From Taxawa tesnikishii (nom. ined.) (lineage: Eukaryota; Ascomycota; Dothideomycetes; Dothideales), in assembly GCA_030247885.1 (NCBI GenBank), contig JAPDRO010000001.1, forward strand, positions 558,001 through 622,000: 64,000 nucleotides of DNA, given 5' to 3'. Numbering within the stretch: position 1 is the stretch's first letter; every line of letters starts with the position of its first letter. Below the pieces are notes generated by a model that did not search any database, was not told where the DNA came from, and saw nothing but the letters and a program-made list of their open reading frames with translations. The position numbers were made by a program, and so were the translations under genes. Positions 23,502 through 35,998 of this stretch are shown here, one piece after another.

Positions 23502-25090
23502 ATGCCTAGCCTGTCGACCATCGCGTACTACACCTTTCACCTCGGAGAGTTGCGCTCAATCGTACAATGGGGTCTCTGGCACGAGCCTGTACACCAGCGC
23601 GACGAAACAAAGGAATCAGCAACACTCAAGGAATGCTATCGCTTTCTCAAATTGACCAGCCGCAGCTTCGCAGGCGTTATCCAGGAGCTTCACGAAGAGC
23701 TGCTCGTCCCAGTATGTCTTTTCTACCTCGTCCTGCGCGGTCTGGACACGATCGAAGACGACATGACGATATCCATCGAAGAGAAGGAGCCGTTGCTGCG
23801 GGATTTCCAGAACATCCTCGAGCAAGATGGCTGGACATACGATGGCAACGGACCGAACGAAAAGGATCGGGAGCTGCTTGTCAAGTTCAATGTCGTAATC
23901 ACCGAGTTTAAGAAAATCAAGCCTGCGTATAGGACAATCATCAAGGACATCACAGACAAGATGGGCAACGGCATGGCGGATTACGCAAAGAACGCCGATC
24001 ACCAGAAATTCGGTGTGAGCACGGTCAAGGACTATGAGCTGTACTGCCATTATGTTGCAGGACTTGTTGGAGAGGGCTTGACAAGACTGTTTGTTGAGGC
24101 CAAGCTCGCGAATCCTGCCTTGCTCCAGAGACCAGAACTCATGGAATCCATGGGCCAGTTCCTGCAGCAAACGAACATCATCCGTGACATTCGCGAGGAC
24201 CACGACGACAAGCGCTACTTCTGGCCACGTGAGGTGTGGTCCAAGCACGTCGACAAGTTTGAGGATCTCTTTGACCCCGCTAACAAGGAAAAGGCGCTGG
24301 CGTGCAGTTCCGAAATGGTGATGCTCGCCATTCAGCGCGCAGATGATTGCTTGTTCTATCTCGCCGGCATCAAAGACCAGAGTGTGTTTAACTTCTGTGC
24401 GATTCCTCAAAGTATGGCTATTGCGACTCTCGAGCTGTGCTTCCAGAACCCGGCGATATTCCAGCGTAACGTCAAGATCACCAAGGGCAATGCTTGCCAA
24501 CTGATGCTGGAGAGCACGCAGAACCTACAGCTGGTGTGTGACGTCTTCAGACGGTATGCCAGGCGGATACATAAGAAGAACAACCCTCGGGATCCGAACT
24601 TCCTGAACATCAGTATTGCTTGCGGAAAGGTAAGGCTGCACTATTCCCTGCTTACTGTCGCAGGACAAGAACTGACGCTCCGTAGGTTGAGAGGTTCATT
24701 GAGAGCATCTACCCATCGCAAACGGCAAGGACGCTCCAGACCGGCGCCGCTGGTACGGTTGCTCCAGGTTCTGGCCAGAAGCCAATGACTCCAGAGGAGA
24801 TGGAGAAGAAGAAGAAGGAGGAAGCAGAGTCACGGCAAGATATCATGTACATTGGTATTGCCGTGTTCCTGACGCTCGCCTTGATCACGTCCATCATGGT
24901 AAGACTGTGTTTGCTATGTGAGAGGACGGATGTTCGCTGATGTGTCCTGTAGATTGGCTTGGCTTGGTACTTCGGCGCCCGCTTCGACATTGCTTTCGAC
25001 CAGATTAGACAGGGCAACATCATGCGCCCCAAGGACCAAGATGCAGGCGAGGTATTAAGGCAATATGACGCCAAGCACGACGAGCTTTGA
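23502..25090 (+). CDS. erg9: squalene synthase
   Basis: It joins two farnesyl diphosphates into squalene, the first committed step of ergosterol synthesis, at the ER membrane. Exons 23502-24629, 24686-24898 and 24953-25090 give 492 aa, all in phase. The substrate-binding aspartate motifs are [10 protein letters not shown] (about residues 80-89) and DIREDHDD (about 228-235). Between them lies [17 protein letters not shown]. The [13 protein letters not shown] segment is also typical. After a Lys/Glu-rich linker a single membrane segment ([17 protein letters not shown], about residues 430-450, crossing the second intron) anchors the enzyme, leaving a short cytosolic tail. Length and intron positions near the C-terminus fit filamentous fungi. 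No irregularities. Confidence 0.96.
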
Positions 25091-25771
25091 AGAGTTCTTT
25101 TCATATATTCGCTGCACAAAGTCTACATCATACCCGGTACTTGTTGATCTGATATGCTAATCTACAACACACTCTCGGCTTCGATACAACTGTATGGTGG
25201 TTTTCTATGGGGATTGTGCTGGCTGTCCCCTTCCTTCCTTCCTTCCTCCCTCTTTTAGCACGGATGTCAGATGCCAACTGGAGCCCCTTCTGCAGCTGTG
25301 ACCAGGTCAAGAGGCGAACACATCGAGGTTGCATCCACTCGCAGGCAGAACTGCGCGCAGAGAGATCGTATCATCGAACGGATTCGTTTTGGGTAGGAAG
25401 GCGGACATGCTAGACCGGGAGGTCACCCGCTGTTAGCAATAGCTCGGCAGCATTCTTGTTGTACTCGTAGTGTAGTAGTTCGTATCCGTGGCCTCCAAAA
25501 ATGTGCATCTTCTCCATGTCAGGTATGTAATTGGGCCCCATTGCACAAAGGGACGAGAATGCGGCAAGCTCGGCAACGCCTGTAAAGGCAGTGACGACCA
25601 AAACGCGAAGCCGTAACAAATTCCATCTCGGACCACACCCTTCTTCCCTTCCTCACTTCCACAACACCACCCCGAATCACACTACCGCCCCAACCTTGCG
25701 CTCGTTTCTTTGCCCGGTGCAGAGAATATTCGGATAAATTGTTCGACCACTCAACACTCCTACTTCCCATC
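25091..25771. other. intergenic region between erg9 and eIF4E
   Basis: The 681-base spacer holds a CTTC-rich repeat at about 25228-25253 and, before the eIF4E start, a C/T-rich stretch at about 25620-25700, as is common in promoters of strongly expressed fungal genes. No gene is supported here. Confidence 0.4.
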
Positions 25772-26603
25772 ATGGCCGAAGTCGCAAACTCTCCAGTTCC
25801 ACTCGACAGCATCCCCATCTCTCCAAACGGTGGTGACGCTGCCACTGATGGTGCTGCTGCTGCCAACGGAGACGTCGTGACCGTCTTCCACGATCCAAAC
25901 AACTTCAATGTCAAGCACCCTCTCGCACACCAGTGGACTCTCTGGTTCACCAAGCCTCCAAGCGGCAAGGTACGTTCTCGCGCATGATCGTGGCAGTGGC
26001 GATCACTAACCGTTTTTCAGCAAGACTGGAACGAGCTGCTGAAGGAGGTCATCACGTTTGACTCAGTTGAGGAGTTCTGGGGTATCTACGTTCGTCTCTC
26101 CTTACGGCTCCGCATGTTTTCTGACAGACTGACCGTCTCCCCAGAACAACATCACTCCTGCCTCCGAACTCGCCCAGAAGTCCGACTATCACCTTTTCAA
26201 GCGCGGCGTACGTCCAGAATGGGAGGACCCACAAAATAAGCACGGCGGTCGCTGGGCCTACACTTTTAAGGAGCGTAAGGCCAACGACGATGTGTGGTTG
26301 GCTGTCCTCCTCGCAGCCATTGGCGAGCAGCTCGAGGACGAGAACGACAACGAGGTCATGGGTGTCGTAGTCAACATCCGCAAAGCCTTTTACCGTATTG
26401 GGTTGTGGACGCGTACGAGCGGCAAGAGCATTCCGGGCCAGAAGGGCCGCACGGCTGAGGAAAACAAGCAAGTGCTCGAGAAGATTGGCAAGAGGTTCAA
26501 GGACTGCCTCAACCTGAAGGAGGGTGAGGTAGTCGAGTTCATGGGTCACGCTGACAGCGCGCACTCCGGCTCTTCCAGAGCGAAGGCCAAGTTTGCCGTC
26601 TAA
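25772..26603 (+). CDS. eif4e: translation initiation factor eIF4E, cap-binding
   Basis: eIF4E binds the mRNA 5' cap and, through eIF4G, starts translation. Exons 25772-25969, 26021-26089 and 26145-26603 give 241 aa with matching phases. An acidic, Ala-rich N-terminus leads into HPLAHQWTLWFTKPPSGKQDW. The cap-binding tryptophans are recognisable in that segment, in FWGIYNNITPASEL, in RPEWEDPQNKHGGRW and in DDVWLAVLLAAIGEQ. The end (NLKEGEVVEFMGHADSAHSG) contains the usual late GHADS signature. Start choice: the Met 11 codons upstream in the same frame is possible, but the one at 25772 has the better context (ATCATGG). Confidence 0.95.
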
Positions 26604-27291
26604 GCAGTCAGTGGCCTAGAAGACAGTTCAAAATAGGCTAGCCGCCCGCAGCAACCATCAGAAACAGCTCAGCAAGAGCAGTGACTACAGGGGAGGATTA
26701 GATACGACAGGCACAGCGGGCATTTTGCTAGGAGCATCGGCGTTACGATTGGGCATACCTGGAGGTTGAGCATGTGGCCCTCCACGGAAGGTATTGCCCC
26801 GGGTGGAGGGAGCGAATGAGATATGCATGGCTTTCGGTTTTCATCGGACAGGAAACTGCTGTTATACCCGGTATAGGTTGTATTTTCCCTTTCTTCTGTA
26901 GTATAGCAGCTTACATCTCCGAACTGAGATGAATGAAGAACAATCTTACCAACCCTTCGTCTTCACGGATCCAAAACTGCTCCACATCACCTTCACCGAA
27001 TAGTGCTGCTTTTTGGGATGTACATAGCTTTTCTCCCAACCCTCCTCACGTATCGGACCGGCCTCGTTTCCCCTCTCCAACACGGGCAACATAAGCCACA
27101 GTTCCTGATCGATCACGCATACTTAGATAGGAAGAAAAGAAGGGAAAGATAAAGCAATAGTTGTACTCTTCAGACAAGCTCGTATGGTGGGATGCGTTGT
27201 CGGGATTTCCCGTTTGGGCTGAGCCGGTTCGCATGTGACGGTCTTCCAAGGTTCCTACCACTACAGAAAGGAGCAGTCAACCCAGCGAAAC
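26604..27291. other. intergenic region between eIF4E and sam37
   Basis: The 688-base spacer should hold the eIF4E 3' UTR and the sam37 promoter. I see no gene, no tandem repeat and no tRNA in it. Confidence 0.4.
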
Positions 27292-28683
27292 ATGAAGTTG
27301 TACGTCCTCGGTCCAGCATTTGGACTGCCATCCATTGACGCGGAATGTACAGCGGCAGTCGCACTTCTCAAAGTATTCTGCCGCAAGCACCATCAGGCTT
27401 GGGAGCTTGTAGCGACTCACGAGCACGGAAGTACAACGTCTCTGCCTCTTCTCGTCGACGGAGGATGTACAACTAGGGGTTACAAAAGCATAGCCCGATA
27501 CCTAGCTAAGGCAAATGGAGACATTGATGGACTTCTCACCGGTTTGTCTCCTAAACAGAAGGCGGATCACGCAGCGTTAGTAGGCTTGAGAGGGCCATTC
27601 TATTTTTGGGTTGACATCCTCTAACAGGCTTTCCTCTTTCATCGAAGCAGACGGCCAACTGCTCCTCGACGTGTCCCTCTATGTATCCTTCGAGAACTAC
27701 CGTCTACGCACCCGCCCAGCTTTCACTCGCATCCTGCCATGGTGGGCCAACTACGTACTTCCTCCCCACAGGCGCGCAGCAGCAAAGGCGCGTACAGAAC
27801 ATCTGGGTGTCTCTACGATCGATATCGACACTGTCCACGATGATCTGATCGACAAGCCGAAGAACTTGAAAACGAGCCAAAAGGGGTTTGAACATGAAAC
27901 GGAGAAAAGGGCAAGACATCTACTTGGTCGGCAGAACACCGTGAGCAGCATGTTAGGGAAACCTGAACATGCAGCTGCATTTCGTTTGAAGGCACTGAGC
28001 GACGCATTCTTTGGGCCTCTGCGGGATTTCCTAGGCGACAATGAATATCTGCTGAGCACCGATGCGCCGTCGCTTTTGGACTGCCTGGCCTACGGCTACT
28101 TGAGCTTGATGCTATACCCACAGATGCCACAGGACTGGCTCGCCACTGCTATCCGCAAGCAGTATCCAAGTATCGCTGCCTATGTCGAGAGACTCAGGTG
28201 TGATCTTGACGTCGATGCCGAAGCAGAGAAGGTGATGGCCCTGCCCACCAACGGAGGCAAAGTCGAGGATGGTAGCAATCTTCCATGGGTCATCCCTGAG
28301 AAGACTGCCCCGGAGTGGTTATCTCTTTCATCGGGCAGGATCTCTTTCACCGGATCCCCCTTGTTGGTAGTCGGTCTCAAGTTAGTGGCGCCCAGTCAGA
28401 CGATCAGGAAACTAGTTTCTTGCGTGCTTACATGCCAGGACTGCTGGGCTTCGTTTCAACGTCACTCGCTCTGTTCGGATACTGGGTATTCCACAACACC
28501 GAGTGGCCCCACGGCGAGCGGGTGCAAGTCTTTGGCCGCAAGAGGCTCGTCGATTATGGAGAAGCTGGAGCTGCACTAGCTGCTCTCGGCAGTCAGTTGC
28601 AATACGAAACCGCCTATCAACAGCAGCAGCGGGACGGTCCTGTGCAGGTTGATGTGGTTCTGGATGAGCAAACCGCACCTTGA
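27292..28683 (+). CDS. sam37: Sam37/metaxin-like outer-membrane sorting subunit
   Basis: Sam37 (Tom37) is a subunit of the SAM complex that inserts beta-barrel proteins into the mitochondrial outer membrane. Exons 27292-27575 and 27628-28683 (intron GTTAGT..ACAG) open with MKLYVLGPAFGLPSIDAECT, the hallmark start of fungal Tom37-type proteins. A thioredoxin/GST-like fold continues through DVSLYVSFENYRLRTRPAF, RARTEHLGVSTIDIDTVH and the metaxin-like STDAPSLLDCLAYGYLSLML. A C-terminal membrane segment (GLLGFVSTSLALFGYWVF) is followed by a polar tail. The frame changes at four C (28308-28311): upstream PWVIPEKTAP, downstream GVVISFIGQDLFHRIPLVG. One extra base gives 446 aa in exact phase, so a base-calling gap is the likeliest cause. 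Confidence 0.85.
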
Positions 28684-30073
28684 ATGACAGCGTCACTGTG
28701 GGTAGCGAAGGCACATCGAGCGCGTGTACTCTGCCCTATTACGGTGAAAGATCGCATTCTGGCCATCTGACACGACGATGAGGCCTAGTTTATCGAATGT
28801 CTAGATCAAAGAGGATCTCTTCATTTTCTCCGCGGGCTCTTCCTCCAGAAGTCTTCAGAAGGAGGCGAGGAGGTGAGCACCCCATTCCTACGTAGCCTTG
28901 CCTGCGCATGGTCACGTCTCCATGAGGTTGCGGATACGGACTCCTGAACCGCCGCTATACCGCCGACACCTCGGAGCTTAGGTTCGATGTATAGTGGGTA
29001 CAACAGCTGTAACTATCTCTTCTTGGCAGGATCAGGAGTGTTTACATCAACACTCGAGTAGCGCGCTTCTTGTTTACCTACCACTATCATGACTATCGGC
29101 CGAACCGTGAGAAACATGCAAGAAGTCGAGCATGTTTTCGAATATACATACGAAGGTTGAGCTTCAGTTCGGTTGGCGGCGTTTGACGGTTGTTCAACTG
29201 TCAGCTTGTTGGAAGGGCAGATTACCAATGAGATCAGAGAACTCGGTAACAGTCGAAGGCCTGATTTTGGCTCCGTTTCGACCGAAATAACGCCCACGAT
29301 GCTCGATCTCGTTTCTGGCGATGTGGTGATGTGCGGTTGGTCGGTTGAGTTTGGCCGAAAAAGACCCTTAGGTTTGGCACGGGATCACACGAGCTCGAGC
29401 GTGGAGCTCAGGCAGGGCATGGGTGGCTGACGGCTAAGGCGGGGTAGCCGTCGAAACTTTAATGATACCTCTTTGCTTGCATGGTCGATCAAGCCCTCCC
29501 AATCCGAGCCTCGTGCTTGAATCGCGCTGGCAAGATGCCAAGGGCATTCAAGCACTTCGACCTCTCTCGATGCTTTCGACCGCTTCGTGTGCAAGACAGG
29601 AAACGCTTTCCAGATTCTGTGCCTTTACGGTTGATGACGGCCGTCTTTTGTGCAACCGGTTGCAGTAGGACCGATTACCGGCCGCGGGTCGTGAGATGTA
29701 CAGACGGTTCCGGATCAACAGCCAATCTGCCGGCTGACAGCTGGTTCCATGGCCTGTCCGTCGCATGTCCTTGCAAGCCTCCCCGGACGCCGCTTCGTCA
29801 TGCTGTGAGTTTCGGAGCGTTTTACGCCATCTCACCTGGATGGTCGCGCGACCCTGCACTGCGCGAATACCAGGCCATGACATCGATCTATGCATGTTTG
29901 CTCGACCAGCGCTTCCCCACTGTGTTTGCGGGGAAGCTAGGTAGGGGACTCGAGGATTATATGTTCATCTGGCTGTGCTTCTTTCTCTCAACCTCTTCTC
30001 TGTTCATTGCAAGTAACGCTTGAGCCGAATCTCCCCTCTCTGTTCGCTGGTTTGTTGCGAGGAAGTAGTCACC
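28684..30073. other. long intergenic region
   Basis: This 1390-base spacer lies between sam37 and the sugar transporter. A small minus-strand frame at 29013-29297 and overlapping plus-strand frames at 29462-30023 are open but show no family motif, codon regularity or credible splice pattern. It may hold a long regulated promoter for the transporter; no repeat or mobile-element ends are seen. Confidence 0.35.
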
Positions 30074-31927
30074 ATGCAGCCTTACTTTGGAATGACCGGA
30101 GCGAAGCTCACGTTCTGGGTCACTGTGAGTTCTTCTTCTTCTTCTTCTTCCTCCCCTTCATTTCACTCTAGACTCTAACAGAACATCAGGTCGCGTGTGC
30201 CACAGACATGGTATGACTCATCTCTGCTCGTCGCACTCTACAATCCCTAACTTCTATCCTAGACACTGTTCGGTTACGACCAGGGCGTGTTCGGCGGTGT
30301 TGTTGTGACGCAGGACTTTCTCGACACCCTCAAATTGGGCAACAACGCCAGTCTTCTCGGTACAGTCACGGCTATCTATGATATCGGATGTTTCTTCGGT
30401 GCCATTGGCGCCTTCGTCGTCGGCGAACCTCTTGGCAGGAAGAACACTATCCTTCTCGGCACTACTATCATGAGCGTTGGGGCCATTCTGCAGTGCACGG
30501 CATTTAGTGTCCCTCACATGATCGTCGGCCGGATTGTTGCAGGTATCGGAAACGGTCTGAACACGGCCACCGCGCCAGTCTGGCAGGGCGAAACTTCCAA
30601 GGCCTCCTGGCGAGGAAAGCTCATTGTCATCGAGATGATCATGGTAAGCCTCCCTCATCACCCGCTTTCGAGAGAGTGAGCTGACGACATCTCCAGAACA
30701 TTGCTGGGTTCAGTCTCTCGAACTGGGTCACCTACGGCTTCTCTTTCTTGGGTGGGGCTGTCTCGTGGCGTGTCCCACTTGCGCTTCAGTTTATCTTCAT
30801 CTTCATCCTCTACGGAACCGTTCCATGGCTCCCAGAATCACCAAGATGGCTCATGGCCAGGGGTCGTATCGAGGAAGCCGAGAAGATTCTTGCTGACCTC
30901 GAGCGGACCGATGTTATCGATCCTTACATTATAACACAGAGCAAGGAGATTCAGTACGCGGTCAACTACGAGCGCGAGAACGGTGTCAGATGGAGAGACC
31001 TCATGCGTGGCCGTACCGGTAACGCTGGCGGCACTGGAACCATCCGCCGCTTGATCCTTGGTATGGGTACACAAGCAATGCAACAACTTTCCGGAATCAA
31101 CGTCACTAGTTACTATCTCCCTACTGTCCTGATCTCCTCCGTTGGCCTCAGCAACGGGATGGCTCGTCTGCTGGCTGCTTGCAATTCAGTCAGCTACCTG
31201 CTTTTCAGTTTGATCGGCATCCCCAACGTCGAGCGCTGGGGTCGTCGCAAGATGATGATGTATGCCGCCGCCGGGCAGTGCTTCTGCTACCTGATCATCA
31301 CCGTCTGCATCTACTACACGGAAGCGCCAGGTTGGGTAGGCACAGAGAGAGGACAGAAGATTGCATCTGCGTCGATCGCGTTCTTCTTCCTGTACTACGT
31401 CTTCTTCGGTATTGGATGGCAGGGTGTTCCATGGGTAAGGCCATCATACAAACTCGGCCACCGCTTACTGATACCAACTTTAGCTCTACCCCACCGAGAT
31501 TAACTCGCTCTCCATGCGTACAAAGGGCGCCGCGCTCGGCACAGCCACTAACTGGATCTTTAATTTCATGGTGGTCGAGATCACACCACCAGGTATCGAA
31601 ACCCTGCAGTGGCGCTTCTATATCATTTGGACGATCTTCAACTTTGCATTTGTACCTACGGTCTACCTTTTCTACCCTGAAACCGCCGGGAGAAGCCTGG
31701 AGGATCTTGACCGCTACTTCCGCGAGAACCACAACGTCTTCGTCTTCACCGACAAGGACGCCATCAGCGAGAAGCGCCCCGAGGCTTACGTTGAGGCCGA
31801 GAAGGATGCCGTCAGACGCAACTCCAGTGTTGACGCGAGCGATGTCATGAAGTTCAGGCAGAACCCAAAGGCCACTGCCGGTGGTGCCGCGGAAGACGAG
31901 AAGGAGGAGTACAAGGAGGAGGCTTGA
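30074..31927 (+). CDS. MFS sugar transporter
   Basis: A sugar-porter family permease of the plasma membrane with 12 expected membrane helices. Exons 30074-30124, 30190-30210 (only 21 bases), 30263-30643, 30697-31434 and 31484-31927 give 544 aa, all phase 0. Sugar-transporter signatures are FGYDQGVFGGV after helix 1, EPLGRKNTILLGT in loop 2-3, GRIVAGIGNGLNTATAPVW, PESPRWLM after helix 6, QQLSGINVTSYYLP in helix 7, VERWGRRKMMM in loop 8-9 and PETAGRSLEDLDRYF after helix 12. The cytosolic tail is acidic and ends KEEYKEEA. The substrate cannot be named; QQLSGIN and the loops resemble hexose or quinate-type porters. The first intron carries a TTC run (30130-30150). Confidence 0.9.
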
Positions 31928-32336
31928 GTGTGAGGCGGCCGTACGCTTAATCGCCGGCATTGTCTCGTGTGTTTGAGCATGCAGAGAGGAAAAACGAAAG
32001 GTTGTGATGTAAGCCTTTTTCGACGTACCATGCTGGCCAGGCTGGATGAAAGATCCGTTTTCCCCTTCTTTTCTTTTTCATACACGCAAATGTCATGAAA
32101 GTTCCAACCCCAAGAACATCAAAATCTTCCACCATGGCTTTGACATCAACCTACCTTGCGTTCAAGTTCCTGATGCCGAATGCGACTCTCGATGGTTTGC
32201 GGATAGCTTGGTGTCCTGCCTGAGCCTAGGTCGTCTACTGTCATATACTCAAGTAAAAGAGAACAGCAATCGCGTAGGGGTATCTCTATCCTGACGCCTA
32301 ATACTTTCATCAATGATAGTAATGAAACTCCCTCCT
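31928..32336. other. convergent intergenic region
   Basis: This 409-base spacer between two convergent genes should be 3' UTR of both. I see no gene or repeat in it. Confidence 0.4.
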
Positions 32337-35231
32337 CTACCTCCCGGCTCTTCTCAACGCAGCCTTCATGGCCAACATCTCCGCCCTCATCTGCGCCATC
32401 TCTGACTTCAAACGCCGATTCTCTTCCCTGCACTCACGGATCTCATCCCTCAATCCGCTCACGACTCCCGCACCGGCCTCAGCCTTGCCAACGAACGCTT
32501 CGGGCCCATGCCCTGCCCTCGCCTCGCCATTGTTCTCCAACGTCTGCGGGTGCAGTTCTCCAGCATCTTCAACGACACGAACCGAGCCGTCTTTCCGCAC
32601 CCGCGTCCGTTTCCGAGGAAGCCGGAACGAGGGACGTCCTTGCACCGCGTTCAGCGCCAGCCCCGTCAACGCTGCTCGCTTCCCCCTCCATCGCGTTGCT
32701 TTGCGCCAACGACTTCCTCGTTCCTCTCGAGCAGCGGGGCGTGCGTCACGCGTGTCTCTCTCGTTGGCTCAAAGGACGATGAGCGCGGGAGCAGGGTCTG
32801 GATATCCTCGGGCTCGGGCGTGCAATCCACAGCTTCCTCCAAATGCGTGCGCGCTGTATCATACGCTCCCGTGTTAGCAGTGCTTTGCGCTGCTCCCGCG
32901 TCGGCGAATGTAGGGTGTCTGAAGCGGACGGGTTCGAAAACGTCAGTCGTAGTTACGTCCGGAGATGTCAGAGTGGGCGTATCGGAGGTTGCCGCGCTGA
33001 GTGAGGTCGAGGACTCCGGAAAGTCGCCGGTCAGATGCGCGGGCAGGCTCATTGTGGTCGAGGAGACGGCTGCGACGGGTCGAGGCAGCGGACGTTTCTT
33101 CAGGCGGCGTTTTTGCGTTCTCGATTCATGGTCGGAATCCGAAGTCACCCAGATATCGTCCCCCAAGCCGTTGGAGGAAGCAGACAAGGACTGCTCAGTC
33201 GTCGACTTTGACTCCTCTCTCGGCGTGAGGACGGCATGCGTCGCAGAGTTCGCCATACGGTCGTCGACGTCGTGCACGCTGACGGGGTACGAGACGTAAT
33301 TTGGGTCGTCGTTACCTTCAGCAGTCTTCGTGCTTTTCAGGTACGGCGCAAAGAATGCAAGCCCTGTACTCTTCCTTCTACCCCTAGGTTTCCCTCTTTC
33401 GCGCTCATCCTGCGTAAATCAGCCAGAATCTGGCCGTTCCTGACGACGTTCGGCGCTGAGCTACCATCGAAACCGGCATTGGTTTCGACCAATGGCGGTG
33501 GCGTTTTTCGGGGTGATGTTCGAACTTTACGTCTCCTCATCGCGGATGTGGCGGATCCAGTTGCCGATGGGCGACGTGGTGACCTAGCCGGTAGCTGAGG
33601 TGTAGGTCTTGGAGTCGGGCTAGACGAGGCGGTGCCATGCTCGGCAGGAAAGACTGGTGGATTGGTTGGAGAGATGGGTGGTCGGACTGTTGGACTTTGC
33701 TCCCCGGCTGTTTGAAACCCGGTGAATGTCTTGCTGGACAGGCGTGGGCGAGAGGGAGCGCGCTTTGCGGTGTTACCCCTGTGACGTGCACTCCGTGGAG
33801 GAGGACTGATAGGCGGTTCTACCTGTTTGACCGGCGAAAAGAGATCCAAATAATTTGCTGAGGGTGGCGGGAAAGCGCCCTCTGGTGGGAACGATAGCTT
33901 CTTAGCAGGGGACTGCTGGACCGTGCCGTAGTCCACAACTGGAAGAGCGTTTGTCATGGAAGGTACTTCTTCCCGTCCTGCGTCCTTTGCAACAAACCGC
34001 TTCCTGCGTTGCCTTGGCTGCGTCTCCTCTTCTTGGACGACTGACAGTACTGGTTCGCTGGACAATGGCTTTGGGCTGGCGCCATGAGCCCAATCCAGGC
34101 TTATAACTCTCCCTCCGTCTGGGTCTACAACAATCTCGTCCAACTTTAGGCCAACAGAATCGAACAGCACGACCCTTCCATCTGCCCTTCCTACCGCTAT
34201 CACTTCTCGAGGCCGTTTGTAATGGTTGTTGATGCTCCCCGGTTCCGCTTGTGATCGTTGACCGTCCGATCTGGAATGGAAGAGTTGAAGTCGTGCTCCT
34301 GAACACGTAAAACAGATAGCGCAGTAACCGGAGCCTGAGCGTGCCAAGTGCGTAAAATCGCCCCCGCCCCCGAAGTCGACGAGCCTGCATCTCCCGTCCC
34401 CACCCACACTGATCGCGCGTGTGTGGTAACCCGGTAAAAACGCCGCCGATGTAATGCCCACGCTCCTTGCGCCCACGGCGACAGTTCTCGATTCCCTGTC
34501 GTATCCTCCTGGCGCCGCAGCAAGCAAGACACCTCCCCGATCCGTGGTACCGACGTTCGTGACCCTGTGCAGGTTCCTGAAACGCGCTATCTCCCTCCCT
34601 CTTGTGTCCGTGTCGCCGACCTGGCGCTCCCGTCCATGTCCGGTTCTGACGGGCGTCTTTGTCGCATCGTACGCCGCCAATGTGCCGTCCTTGAAGGCCA
34701 GAAGGAAGACGTCGTGCCTATCCGGATGGAAGGCGGCTGCGACAACGGGTGCATCGCTCGCAGCGGGGTGGAGTTGATGCGCGCGCGTGTTCAGGCTTAG
34801 GTTCTGCAGATACACAACGGTCGGGTTCTCGCTGGCGCTCAGCAGCAGATGCGTGGATGGCGATACAGCGAAGACAGTTGGAGGGCTGGGATGCGGATGT
34901 GCTGGTCTAAGCAGCTTTTCTTCGTGAATGGAGTAGCACTGCACGGATCCGGAGATGCTGGTGCCGAGAAAGAGGCTCTTTGCGTTCGGCGCGTACTCCA
35001 GCAGACGGACTTGACCCTCATCGGCACCCAAGCCCCAACTCTTTTCTCGCCCCTCCGACAGTCGTGTAATACTACAACGTGTTTGTCTGCGACGGCGAGG
35101 ATGCCGTTACCGGACTCTTTGGCTGCGCAGATACCTCCGCGGCTGCTGGCGAAGATGGTGTGAAGGCCTTGGAGATCCCATGTATGTACTTTGTGAGGGG
35201 TGGTGATTGTCAAATGATGCGATGAGAACAT
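32337..35231 (-). CDS. WD40 propeller protein with C-terminal coiled coil
   Basis: The start MFSSHHLTITTPHKVHTWDL opens a WD40-like propeller covering about residues 1-340 (blades seen at GNGILAVADKHVVVLHD, HLLLSASENPTVVYLQ, AISVGGDGRCRLVDF and EVIAVGRADGRVVLFDSVG). A disordered part rich in Ser and Pro (about 340-850) and a C-terminal coiled coil (GLRDEIRECREENRRLKSEM) follow. This layout (propeller, linker, helix) resembles NEDD1-type gamma-tubulin recruiters, but sequence alone does not prove that. Three one-base gaps break the frame: within 35033-35045 (four-base C and T runs on the plus strand), at 33381-33384 (C4) and at 32682-32686 (C5). Restoring one base at each yields 965 aa with no intron. 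All are of the same type as in neighbouring genes. Confidence 0.7.
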
Positions 35232-35998
35232 TGTAAATGCTGCTGGTGTAACGCTGCATTCTATCCAGTGCTATCGTGTTGTTCTGTCGCGAGTTGCATG
35301 TGAAGATGCGAGGGACCAGCGTCAACAGAAAAACAGTGACGTCGCCTACAATTGGCTGGGGAACTGGAGCACGAGTCATGAATCCTGTCTACTGTCCACA
35401 CCTACACCTACACCTACACCTACACCTACACCTACGCCCATGTTCAGCCTGTCCGTGGCAGGATAAAGCATACACGATACACACACAATCCAGGCAAAGG
35501 ATGAGTAGACCGAGAATACTAACAGATCGATTCGAGTTTCAAGCGCTATCAATATGAGAAAGGAAACAGCGCATCGCAGAAGCATAACAATGCGTCAATT
35601 TAGCCCTCCGGTGCATGTCAATCTGTGCCCCCTCCTTTCCCCATCATCCAGTTTACTCAACTCTCGTCTCGTCGTCCTCACCTCTCCTTCGTCGTCACCA
35701 CCCTCTTCACCATATCCGGCTCGCGCCACGTCGCGTTACGGAAAGAGTTCGCCTCCAGGCACCCGGTAAGTTCCATGAAGGAATGTCGACACCCTTGCTC
35801 TTCCGCGGTGTGCACCCAAAGAAGTCCGAAACGGCTGCGAAGAGGTGTAGTTCAGGATTGATCCTTGTGAAGGATAGTCATCGGATTCTCGAAATGTGGT
35901 CCATCATCCTCAAGAAACCATTCGGTTGTGGTAAGATTTTTTAGGTCCAGGATTAGCCGCTTCAGTAATGGAAGTCTCGGCCACGCATCATCGCCCTG
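35232..35998. other. intergenic region with hexamer repeat
   Basis: The 767-base spacer holds a CACCTA repeat of about six copies at 35395-35434. It sits about 165 bases upstream of the WD40 gene start, so it may lie in that gene's promoter or leader. The repeat is not the TTAGGG telomere unit. The remainder should be 3' UTR of the PIN-domain gene; no other gene is supported. Confidence 0.4.

Noticed and set aside
35395-35434. CACCTA repeat taken as an interstitial telomere
   Set aside because: The fungal telomere unit is TTAGGG; this unit differs, and only about six copies stand here.
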